Shown here in pieces: positions 30,282-37,090 of a stretch of 64,000 bases of DNA. The translations under genes and the position numbers were made by a program. The stretch is from Halpernia humi (lineage in GTDB: Bacteria; Bacteroidota; Bacteroidia; Flavobacteriales; Weeksellaceae): NCBI RefSeq assembly GCF_900108025.1, contig NZ_FNUS01000003.1:62001-126000 (forward strand). Direction: 5' to 3'. The notes under the pieces were generated by a model. It worked only from the letters and a program-made list of their open reading frames with translations, did not search any database and was not told the DNA's origin. How positions within the stretch are numbered: the stretch's first letter is position 1; every line of letters starts with the position of its first letter.

Positions 30282-30364
30282 ATAAATTTGTTTGCTTCAG
30301 TGTGCAACATCTGCACTCAACTGTTTTTTTTAATTTTAATTATTATTGATTTCAAAAGTAAAAA

Positions 30365-31600
30365 TTAAATTTCTAATTCTGCTTGTAAAATCTGTTTCAC
30401 ATCATCAATAGTTTCTTCTTCCAAATCTACTAATTTTGATAATACATCGGTGTCTTTGTCTATGATGCTTCTTGCAGTAAGAAGACCTGCTTTTTTGAAT
30501 TCGTCAATCACCCAATCTTCTATTTCATCTCTAAATTCATCAATATTCACATCATCATCATCTCTTTTCTCTCTATAAACATCTATTTCGTAGCCACTTA
30601 ACCAAGTTGCTAATCTAATGTTTTGCCCTTGCTTACCAATCACTCTAGAAATTTCTTCTACTGGCGTGTAAACCAAAGCGTATTTATTGTCTTCGTTGAT
30701 TTCGATTTTATTTACCGTTACATTCCCCAAAGCTCTTTTCACCATTATTTCAGGGTTTTTAGACCATTGAATTACATCGATGTTTTCATTTTTCAATTCT
30801 CGAACTACGCCGTGAATTCTAGAGCCTTTCACGCCCACACAAGCGCCAACAGGATCAATTCTATCATCGTAAGCATCAACTGCAATTTTCGCTTTTTCAC
30901 CTGGGATTCTTACTACTTTTTTCAAAATAATAGTTCCGTCTTGGATTTCTGGAATTTCTAATTCTAACAGTTTTTCCAAAAACACAGGCGAAGTTCTGCT
31001 CATAATGATTTGCGGCTTAGAACCGTGAAAATCAACGCTTTCTACTATCGACCGTATGCTTTCTCCTTTTTTGAAATAATCTGATGGAATTTGGTTTTCT
31101 TTGGGCAAAATAAACTCATTTCCATCATCATCTAGCAAAATCACGTGCTTATTTCTGATATGGTGAACTTCTGCTACAACAATCTCGCCAATTTTATCGT
31201 GAAATTCTTCATAAAGCGCTGCATTATTGTATTCTTGTAATTTGGTAGATAAAATTTGTTTTAAAGTTAAAACGCTTCTACGCCCCAATTGGTTTACTAA
31301 AATCTCTTGCGTATATTCTTCCCCTACTTCAAAAGTGGGGTCTATTTTTTTTGCTTCAGAAATCTCAATTTCCAAATCATCGTCTTCAGACATTTCGTCT
31401 TCCACGATCATTTTATTTAAAAATATTTGAAAATCTCCTTTATCTGGGTTTACAATGACATCAAAATGATCATCAGAATCATATCGTTTTCTAAGCAAAG
31501 TCTTTAGGGAATCTTCAATAATAGCCATTAAATCTATTTTGCTGATTCCTTTTTCGTCTTTAAAATCTCCAAATGATTCAATCAACGCTAAATTATCCAT
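30365..31600 (-). CDS. nusA: transcription termination/antitermination factor NusA
   Basis: This 411-residue protein has an N-terminal polymerase-binding domain, an S1 domain (about 130-200) and two KH domains with GVKGSRIHGVVREL and VIGKQGQNIRLA motifs. It lacks the extra C-terminal acidic repeats of the E. coli protein, as expected outside gammaproteobacteria. It modulates pausing, termination and antitermination. It lies between rimP (22-base gap) and infB. Its operon leader carries a terminator-like hairpin that NusA itself might act on. Confidence 0.97.
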   Translation of the reverse strand: MDNLALIESFGDFKDEKGISKIDLMAIIEDSLKTLLRKRYDSDDHFDVIVNPDKGDFQIFLNKMIVEDEMSEDDDLEIEISEAKKIDPTFEVGEEYTQEILVNQLGRRSVLTLKQILSTKLQEYNNAALYEEFHDKIGEIVVAEVHHIRNKHVILLDDDGNEFILPKENQIPSDYFKKGESIRSIVESVDFHGSKPQIIMSRTSPVFLEKLLELEIPEIQDGTIILKKVVRIPGEKAKIAVDAYDDRIDPVGACVGVKGSRIHGVVRELKNENIDVIQWSKNPEIMVKRALGNVTVNKIEINEDNKYALVYTPVEEISRVIGKQGQNIRLATWLSGYEIDVYREKRDDDDVNIDEFRDEIEDWVIDEFKKAGLLTARSIIDKDTDVLSKLVDLEEETIDDVKQILQAELEI

Positions 31601-31622
31601 CTCTATTTTCTTTATAAATTTT

Positions 31623-32090
31623 TTAAAATTTTACTACTACCAAGGCTTTTTTGATATCATTATAAGAAATTTTTCTTTCTTCTACAACATCTTCTTTGCC
31701 CTTCCCAACTATTTTTGGCCTCCTGTATCTTAATATTAAAGTAAAATCAGTTTCACTCACCGCTGCAAGTTCCCCTTTAATTTCCTCATCATTATTTAGC
31801 CAAACCTCAATCTCTCTCTCAATATTTTTTCTAAACTGCCTCGGCGTCACCAAAGGCTCACTTAAACCTGCGGACATTACTTGAAGGCTAAAATCTTCTT
31901 CCTCTCTATCCAGATTAAATTCTATCGCGCGGCTTGCATCTAAACAGTCTTGAATCGTTACGCCATTGTCGCCATCTAAAACAACTGTAATATCTTGGCT
32001 TGGTGATATTTTTGTTTCAATTAAAAACAAATCTTCTCTTTCTGCCAAAAAACCATTAACTAAATCTGCTACTTTTTCTCTAAAACCCAT
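31623..32090 (-). CDS. rimP: ribosome maturation factor RimP
   Basis: This 155-residue protein has the RimP pattern: an N-terminal alpha/beta domain with DGDNGVTIQDCLDASRAIE, the VMSAGLSEPL segment, and a C-terminal SH3-like beta domain. It helps mature the 30S subunit. It is first in the classic rimP-nusA-infB operon. The promoter and a hairpin lie in the 80 bases upstream. Confidence 0.95.
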   Translation of the reverse strand: MGFREKVADLVNGFLAEREDLFLIETKISPSQDITVVLDGDNGVTIQDCLDASRAIEFNLDREEEDFSLQVMSAGLSEPLVTPRQFRKNIEREIEVWLNNDEEIKGELAAVSETDFTLILRYRRPKIVGKGKEDVVEERKISYNDIKKALVVVKF

Positions 32091-32123
32091 CTAAAATAAT
32101 CCTGAAAGTTAAATCTACAAAAA

Positions 32124-32144
32124 AAGGCTTTCTTCCGAAGCCTT
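32124..32144 (-). terminator. terminator-like hairpin in the rimP-nusA-infB leader (possible attenuator)
   Basis: On the minus strand AAGGCTT-CGGAAGA-AAGCCTT is followed directly by a U tract (seven U in all), 34 bases before the rimP ATG and downstream of the operon promoter. No minus-strand gene lies upstream that would need a terminator, since rfbB diverges here. The structure is seen; the attenuation role is inference. Confidence 0.6.
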
Positions 32145-32169
32145 CTCATTATATCCCGTAAATCTTTTG

Positions 32170-32201
32170 CAAAGATAAAATAAATTTATATGTTATGCAA
32201 A
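32170..32201 (-). promoter_or_regulatory. promoter of the rimP-nusA-infB operon
   Basis: On the minus strand TTTG (32201-32198), a 20-base spacer and TATCTTTG (32177-32170) make a consensus Bacteroidota promoter. Transcription would start near 32163, giving a leader of about 70 bases that contains the hairpin at 32144-32124. Confidence 0.75.
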
Positions 32202-32330
32202 TACGATAATTATGGACTAAAACATTAATTGTTAATTTGTATTTTTGCGATAATTTGTTCCAATAGACTCGTTTCAAAAAACAAAATTTAAAATAATTTT
32301 ATCTAAAATAATTAATTTCAAATATAATTA

Positions 32331-33416
32331 ATGAAAAATATCATCATCACAGGCGGCGCAGGTTTTATAGGCTCTCACGTTGTTCGAGAATTTGTGAAAA
32401 ACAATCCAGATAAAAAAATCATCAATCTTGATGCTTTAACTTATGCAGGAAATCTGGAAAATCTGACGGACATTGAAAACGAACCCAATTACGTTTTCGA
32501 GAAAGCAGACATTACCAAAGTTGAAGAATTGCGCCCGATTTTTGAGAAATACAAACCCGATGCAATTGTGCATTTAGCCGCTGAATCACACGTTGACAGA
32601 AGTATTACGGATCCGAATGCGTTTATAAATACGAATGTAAATGGAACAGCGATTCTTTTAAATTTAGCCAAAGAATTTTGGACTTTAAACCCAGAGCATC
32701 AACACGGAAATTTCCCTGATGAAAAACGCGATTTTCTTTTTTACCACGTTTCTACAGATGAAGTTTATGGTAGTTTGGGCGAAACAGGATTTTTCACGGA
32801 AGAAACTGCTTATGACCCAAAATCTCCGTATTCTGCGAGCAAAGCGGCATCCGATCATTTGGTAAGAGCATACGGAAATACGTATGGAATGCCTTTCATT
32901 ATTTCAAACTGTTCCAATAATTACGGACCCAATCATTTTCCAGAAAAATTGATTCCACTTTGTATTTTAAATATTATTAACGAAAAACCTTTGCCAATCT
33001 ACGGCGACGGAAAATATACGCGAGATTGGTTGTTTGTGATCGATCATGCAAAAGCGATTCATCAAATATTTAATGAAGCAAAAACGGGCGAAACTTACAA
33101 TATCGGTGGTTTTAATGAATGGAAAAACATAGATTTGGTGAAAGAACTCATCAAACAAATGGATGAAAAATTGGGAAATCCGGTTGGTCATTCAGAAAAA
33201 TTAATTACTTACGTGAAAGACCGACCTGGCCACGATTTGCGCTACGCAATCGATGCCTCAAAACTCAACAAAGAATTAGGCTGGAAACCAAGCGTGACTT
33301 TTGAACAGGGACTTTCTAAAACAATTGATTGGTTTTTGGAGAATAGAGAGTGGTTGGAGAATGTAAGTTCGGGTAATTATCAAACGTACTACAATAATCA
33401 GTATTTGAGTAATTGA
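32331..33416 (+). CDS. rfbB: dTDP-glucose 4,6-dehydratase
   Basis: This 361-residue extended short-chain dehydrogenase has the NAD-binding GGAGFIGSH at the N-terminus, the catalytic TDEVYG segment and the YSASKAASDH (YxxxK) motif. It converts dTDP-glucose to dTDP-4-keto-6-deoxyglucose for rhamnose or other deoxysugars in surface polysaccharide. A TATTTTTG box at 32240-32247 may be its -7 element. The stop codon lies inside a 16-bp tandem repeat. The partner gene rfbA lies 1 kb downstream, past an insert. Confidence 0.95.
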   Translation: MKNIIITGGAGFIGSHVVREFVKNNPDKKIINLDALTYAGNLENLTDIENEPNYVFEKADITKVEELRPIFEKYKPDAIVHLAAESHVDRSITDPNAFINTNVNGTAILLNLAKEFWTLNPEHQHGNFPDEKRDFLFYHVSTDEVYGSLGETGFFTEETAYDPKSPYSASKAASDHLVRAYGNTYGMPFIISNCSNNYGPNHFPEKLIPLCILNIINEKPLPIYGDGKYTRDWLFVIDHAKAIHQIFNEAKTGETYNIGGFNEWKNIDLVKELIKQMDEKLGNPVGHSEKLITYVKDRPGHDLRYAIDASKLNKELGWKPSVTFEQGLSKTIDWFLENREWLENVSSGNYQTYYNNQYLSN

Positions 33417-33435
33417 GTGTTTGAGTAATTGAGTG
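33404..33435 (+). repeat. 16-bp tandem repeat across the rfbB stop codon
   Basis: Two exact copies of TTTGAGTAATTGAGTG (33404-33419, 33420-33435) stand head to tail; the first copy contains the rfbB stop codon. The TTTGAGT core is the reverse complement of the ACTCAAA repeats before rfbA. Confidence 0.9.
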
Positions 33436-33477
33436 TTTCTATTTTTAAGGATATAAATTAATTTAACTTAAAAAATC

Positions 33478-33873
33478 ATGGTTAAAGTTCATAAAGATTT
33501 GATTGTTTATCAAAAAGCCTTTTCTACGGCAATGGAAATATATCATTCATCCAAAAAATTTCCTATTGAAGAAAGATATTCGCTGACAGACCAAATTAGA
33601 AGATCTTCTCGTTCCGTTAATGCAAATATTACTTAAGCATGGCGAAAGAGGAGATACGAAAAATCATTTATTAACAAATTAAATGATGCGGATGGTGAAG
33701 CCGCAGAAACACAAAATTGGTTAGATTTTGCTTTGGCTTGTAATTATATTGATGAAAAAACATATCTAGATTTATATAAAAAATATGATGAAACTCTTGC
33801 TATAATTGTATCATTAACGATTAACTCTAAAAAATGGACTTTTTCGGAATCCAAAAACTCGAATACTAAATAG
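33478..33873 (+). pseudogene. four-helix bundle (S23/IVS-type) protein gene broken by a stop codon
   Basis: The reading frame from ATG at 33478 encodes a four-helix bundle protein of the 23S-rRNA-intervening-sequence family (start MVKVHKDLIVYQKAF, then DQIRRSSRSVNANI). Codon 53 is TAA (33634-33636), where relatives have an acidic residue before AWRKRRYEKSF. The same frame then stays open for 78 codons, through LNDADGEAAETQNWLDFA, to TAG at 33871. A single G-to-T change (GAA to TAA) explains it. There is no frameshift and no sensible restart. Such genes often sit among polysaccharide genes. Confidence 0.85.
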
Positions 33874-33919
33874 AAAATTAACAAAACTATTCGTCCAATC
33901 AAAAACTCAAACGTTAATT

Positions 33920-34384
33920 ATGAAAAAATTGTCACTATTTCTTTTTATATTTTTTTCACTTTTTTCTTTTGCTCAAGAATCGCCTCCGCCTGTTGCAATG
34001 CCAAAGGAAAATCAAGAAAAATTAATTGATGAATTAATTAATGTAAGTAATTATAAAGAAGCATTAATGAATTACGCACGAGTTTATTTTTGGGGAGAAC
34101 AATATAAAAATGGAAAAAGAAACTATGGCAACAAGGAAATTGACGAAGTTTTAAAAAAATTTGACTTTGAAAAATTTAAGAAAAATTCTATTTATAATAG
34201 TTTATCATTTGTTTCTGAACAAAAACTAAAAAATTTAATTGAGTTTTACAAAAAAAATGGAGGATTAATTGATGATAAAAATAATTTGATTTTAATAACC
34301 GCATCTATTTCTCATAATCTTCAATATCAATTAAATTCCGAAATGGAAAAATTACTGAAAGAGAAAACCTCAAACGCACAATAA
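33920..34384 (+). CDS. exported protein of unknown function
   Basis: This 154-residue protein has a clear signal peptide (MKKLSLFLFIFFSLFSFAQ) and a helical, Lys/Asn/Glu-rich mature part without cysteines after the signal. I do not recognise the family. It is AT-richer than rfbB and rfbA on either side, lies within the insert between them, and is preceded and followed by ACTCAAA repeats. Both facts suggest it arrived with the insert. Confidence 0.65.
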   Translation: MKKLSLFLFIFFSLFSFAQESPPPVAMPKENQEKLIDELINVSNYKEALMNYARVYFWGEQYKNGKRNYGNKEIDEVLKKFDFEKFKKNSIYNSLSFVSEQKLKNLIEFYKKNGGLIDDKNNLILITASISHNLQYQLNSEMEKLLKEKTSNAQ

Positions 34385-34391
34385 CTAAACA

Positions 34392-34414
34392 ACTCAAATA
34401 CTCAAACACTCAAA
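34392..34414 (+). repeat. ACTCAAA triple repeat before rfbA
   Basis: ACTCAAA occurs three times at 8-base steps (34392, 34400, 34408), ending one base before the rfbA ATG. A single copy lies at 33904-33910, upstream of the exported-protein gene. It is inverted relative to the TTTGAGT repeat at the rfbB end. Confidence 0.85.
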
Positions 34415-34415
34415 T

Positions 34416-35273
34416 ATGAAAGGAATAATACTCGCCGGCGGCTCCGGAACCAGACTTTACCCATTAACGATTGCCGTGAGCAAACAGTTAATGCCAGTTT
34501 ACGACAAACCAATGATTTACTATCCTTTGTCAACTTTACTTTTAGCAGGGATAAAAGAAATATTAATTATTTCCACACCGCATGATATTGGTGGATTTGA
34601 AAAATTATTGGGAGATGGAAGTTCTATCGGTTGTAAAATTTCATATAAAATTCAGCCGAGTCCTGATGGTTTGGCGCAAGCTTTTATTTTGGGCGAAGAA
34701 TTTATTGGCCAAGATTCTGTGGCTTTGGTTTTGGGAGATAATATTTTCTATGGCGCAGGCTTGCCAGAATTACTTTCCAGTAAAACCAATGTGAAAGGCG
34801 GTTGTGTTTTTGCCTACCAAGTTTCAGATCCTGAAAGATATGGTGTGGTAGAATTTGATGATGCAAAAAAAGCCATTTCCATTGAAGAAAAACCAAAGCA
34901 TCCAAAATCTAATTTTGCAGTTCCTGGGCTGTATTTTTATGATAATTCTGTGGTAGAAATTTCAAAAAATTTGAAACCTTCACCGCGCGGAGAACTTGAA
35001 ATTACGGACGTGAACAAAATTTATCTTGAAAAAGGACAATTAGAAGTTGGTGTAATGTCTCGCGGAACTGCTTGGCTAGATACTGGAACTTTCGATTCTT
35101 TGCACGATGCTTCAGAGTTTGTGAAAGTTTTAGAAAAACGACAAGGCTTTAAAATTTCTTGTATTGAAGAAATTGCTTACAAAAAAGGTTTTATTAATAA
35201 AGAACAATTGCTAAAATCTGCCGAAAAATATGGTAAAAGTGGGTACGGTGAATATCTAAAAAAGATTATCTAA
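34416..35273 (+). CDS. rfbA: glucose-1-phosphate thymidylyltransferase
   Basis: This 285-residue nucleotidyltransferase has the signature [16 protein letters not shown], the metal-binding LGDNIFYG and the [14 protein letters not shown] segment. It makes dTDP-glucose, the substrate of RfbB upstream. The matching rfbC and rfbD genes are not in this window. An ACTCAAA repeat runs up to its start codon, so no normal ribosome-binding region is visible. Confidence 0.95.
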   Translation: MKGIILAGGSGTRLYPLTIAVSKQLMPVYDKPMIYYPLSTLLLAGIKEILIISTPHDIGGFEKLLGDGSSIGCKISYKIQPSPDGLAQAFILGEEFIGQDSVALVLGDNIFYGAGLPELLSSKTNVKGGCVFAYQVSDPERYGVVEFDDAKKAISIEEKPKHPKSNFAVPGLYFYDNSVVEISKNLKPSPRGELEITDVNKIYLEKGQLEVGVMSRGTAWLDTGTFDSLHDASEFVKVLEKRQGFKISCIEEIAYKKGFINKEQLLKSAEKYGKSGYGEYLKKII

Positions 35274-35490
35274 AAACTTTCCAAATATTTGCGATATTCT
35301 AAGAAAAAATTATCGGATTTAAAGTTTTCTTTTTCGCTTCTTTTTGTATCGCAAATTTAGGATTTGCATATTATAATATAAAGTTGAAAATTCATTTGCA
35401 AAGGCGTTTAATATCAGAAAGTTCAAAAATTAAAGACATCATTAAAAACGGATATAATAACTACTTCATCTTTAAATTTTCCGAAAAACA

Positions 35491-35528
35491 AAAATGCTCC
35501 GTAGGAGAAATATCTGTGTAGAAAAAAT
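35491..35528 (+). repeat. dispersed repeat fragment with CTCC-GTA-GGAG hairpin
   Basis: GCTCCGTAGGAGAAATATC followed by TGTGTAGAAAA has the form of a short repeat seen at many sites in flavobacterial genomes (from memory). It lies in the 390-base spacer 35274-35666, which otherwise holds only the terminator at 35616. Confidence 0.5.
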
Positions 35529-35615
35529 GAACAATAAGGAAAAGGAACTCTGTAAGATTTTAATCTTTTGAAATAATTTTAATGAAAAATTGATATAAAT
35601 TAGTATTGTAATGAA

Positions 35616-35649
35616 AAAAGCCGTCCCAAATAAATTTGGAACGGCTTTT
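35616..35649 (-). terminator. terminator of the DUF5689 gene
   Basis: The stem AAAAGCCGT-C-CCAAA / TTTGG-A-ACGGCTTTT (14 pairs, one mismatch) has a TAAA loop and lies 17 bases after the DUF5689 stop. It can also act on plus-strand transcripts coming from rfbA. Confidence 0.85.
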
Positions 35650-35666
35650 ATATTAAACTAAATGGT

Positions 35667-37064
35667 TTATTGTACCTGAATATTATCCAACTGAATGGTG
35701 GTTGTTACGCCAGGATTTGCGCCAGAATATTCAAAAACTACAAAGCCATTCCCGGTTAATGAAGTCGGGAAATTGTAAGTTCCTGCAGGTGTAAAAACAC
35801 CATAACCTGTAGTTGGAGTTGTAGGAATTGTAAAGTTTGAAGTAATATCTGTTAAAGTTGCTGCAGACATATCACCAAGTGGTGTGTAATTGGTGGTAGT
35901 ATAAACTTTTAGTGCATTACCTTTATAGTAGCCTACATTTACATCAAATTTCATAGAATTTGCTGCAGAAAAATCTACAGGAACTATAAAATATGTAGTG
36001 TAACTGCCAGAACCTGCATTTGCAGAAAGTTGTATGTATTGATTTCCACCAAAACTTTTTAGTTGCCAATATCTATTTCCGATAAAAGAATCATTAATAT
36101 ATTTAGGGAATACTTCTAGATTTGTTGGGCTATAACTTTCAAAATTTTCTGTGAAACTTCCACTATATGAAATTGCAGTGCCACCTACTGGCGGAGAAGC
36201 ATCATATCTACTTCCCGTATCTGGGATACTTACGTCTGCTAAACTTCTTATAAGATTTTGCCATGTAGAGTTGTACCTACTTACAACAAAAGTTAAAGAA
36301 CCATTTCCTTTTGGAAGAAGTGTTTTACCCCCGCTGAAAAACCCAGAATTTCTTATAATAGATTTACTTCCTGTGTTGTCTTCAATATTTCTATTTGTGT
36401 CTATCCCGAGACCTGTTCCCGGATCATAATCTAAATAAGTTTTGCCCAAATCACTTGAAGCGAATTGTACATTTTTAATCGTAACTAAAGTATTAATATA
36501 CATTTCATTTTGAGCCGCTGCTAAACTTGGTAATTCGGTAGGAATAATAGGCACTATATCCATAGAACCACCGTTGCAAACACCTGCAATATATCTTGAA
36601 AAAAGAGAGTTAGGGATTCTTCCAACTGCATAAGTGGGATCAACAGAGCCTAATTTTTTAACACCTGCGTCTGTACCAAAAACCAATCCATTTGCTTTTA
36701 TTCTGACATGGCTTCCGACTGGGAAATCTGCATAATTACTTGAGCGATCTACTTCCATTTGTAAACCAACCGTTGGGTTTTGTGGTGCATCTTGAAAAGA
36801 AATTGTTTTATAAAAATTACCATTTTCATCAGATGAAATTACATAAGCATCAAAAATAACTGGCGCTCCGTCTTCAGGAATTTTAATGGTGCCCGATGAT
36901 GGTGCCATTGCCACGAAATCTGCCATTGTCGTCGTAGAAGCGTCAAATCTGTTATTGCAAGTAATTGGTGGGGTTTCCCAATCATTACTGCGCACACAGG
37001 ATGTGATGGTGATAGTTGTAATAACTAAACTAAGCACAGGTTTTAAGTATTTTTTTATATTCAT
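35667..37064 (-). CDS. DUF5689 lipoprotein
   Basis: This 465-residue lipoprotein has a lipobox Cys23 (TITSC). An N-terminal DUF5689 region (about 50-270) looks like an OB-fold-type domain (VISSDENGNFYKTISFQD), and a C-terminal carbohydrate-binding-like jelly-roll region follows (about 300-465: SFTENFESYSP and a final TTIQLDNIQV). DUF5689 proteins are typically found beside TonB-dependent receptors and secreted nucleases in Bacteroidota. It lies 26 bases after the large receptor gene, so the two form an operon. Surface location is likely; the ligand is unknown. Confidence 0.8.
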   Translation of the reverse strand: MNIKKYLKPVLSLVITTITITSCVRSNDWETPPITCNNRFDASTTTMADFVAMAPSSGTIKIPEDGAPVIFDAYVISSDENGNFYKTISFQDAPQNPTVGLQMEVDRSSNYADFPVGSHVRIKANGLVFGTDAGVKKLGSVDPTYAVGRIPNSLFSRYIAGVCNGGSMDIVPIIPTELPSLAAAQNEMYINTLVTIKNVQFASSDLGKTYLDYDPGTGLGIDTNRNIEDNTGSKSIIRNSGFFSGGKTLLPKGNGSLTFVVSRYNSTWQNLIRSLADVSIPDTGSRYDASPPVGGTAISYSGSFTENFESYSPTNLEVFPKYINDSFIGNRYWQLKSFGGNQYIQLSANAGSGSYTTYFIVPVDFSAANSMKFDVNVGYYKGNALKVYTTTNYTPLGDMSAATLTDITSNFTIPTTPTTGYGVFTPAGTYNFPTSLTGNGFVVFEYSGANPGVTTTIQLDNIQVQ

Positions 37065-37090
37065 TACTTTATCTTTTAATAATTAATTTT

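Noticed and set aside
28400-30285. Long plus-strand open frames opposite infB
   Set aside because: They lie wholly within infB in another frame, with low-complexity composition mirroring its Lys/Pro/Glu-rich linker.
33634-33636. Readthrough or recoding of the TAA in the four-helix bundle gene
   Set aside because: TAA is not a recoding stop for selenocysteine or pyrrolysine, and no slippery or structural signal is seen; a nonsense mutation is simpler.
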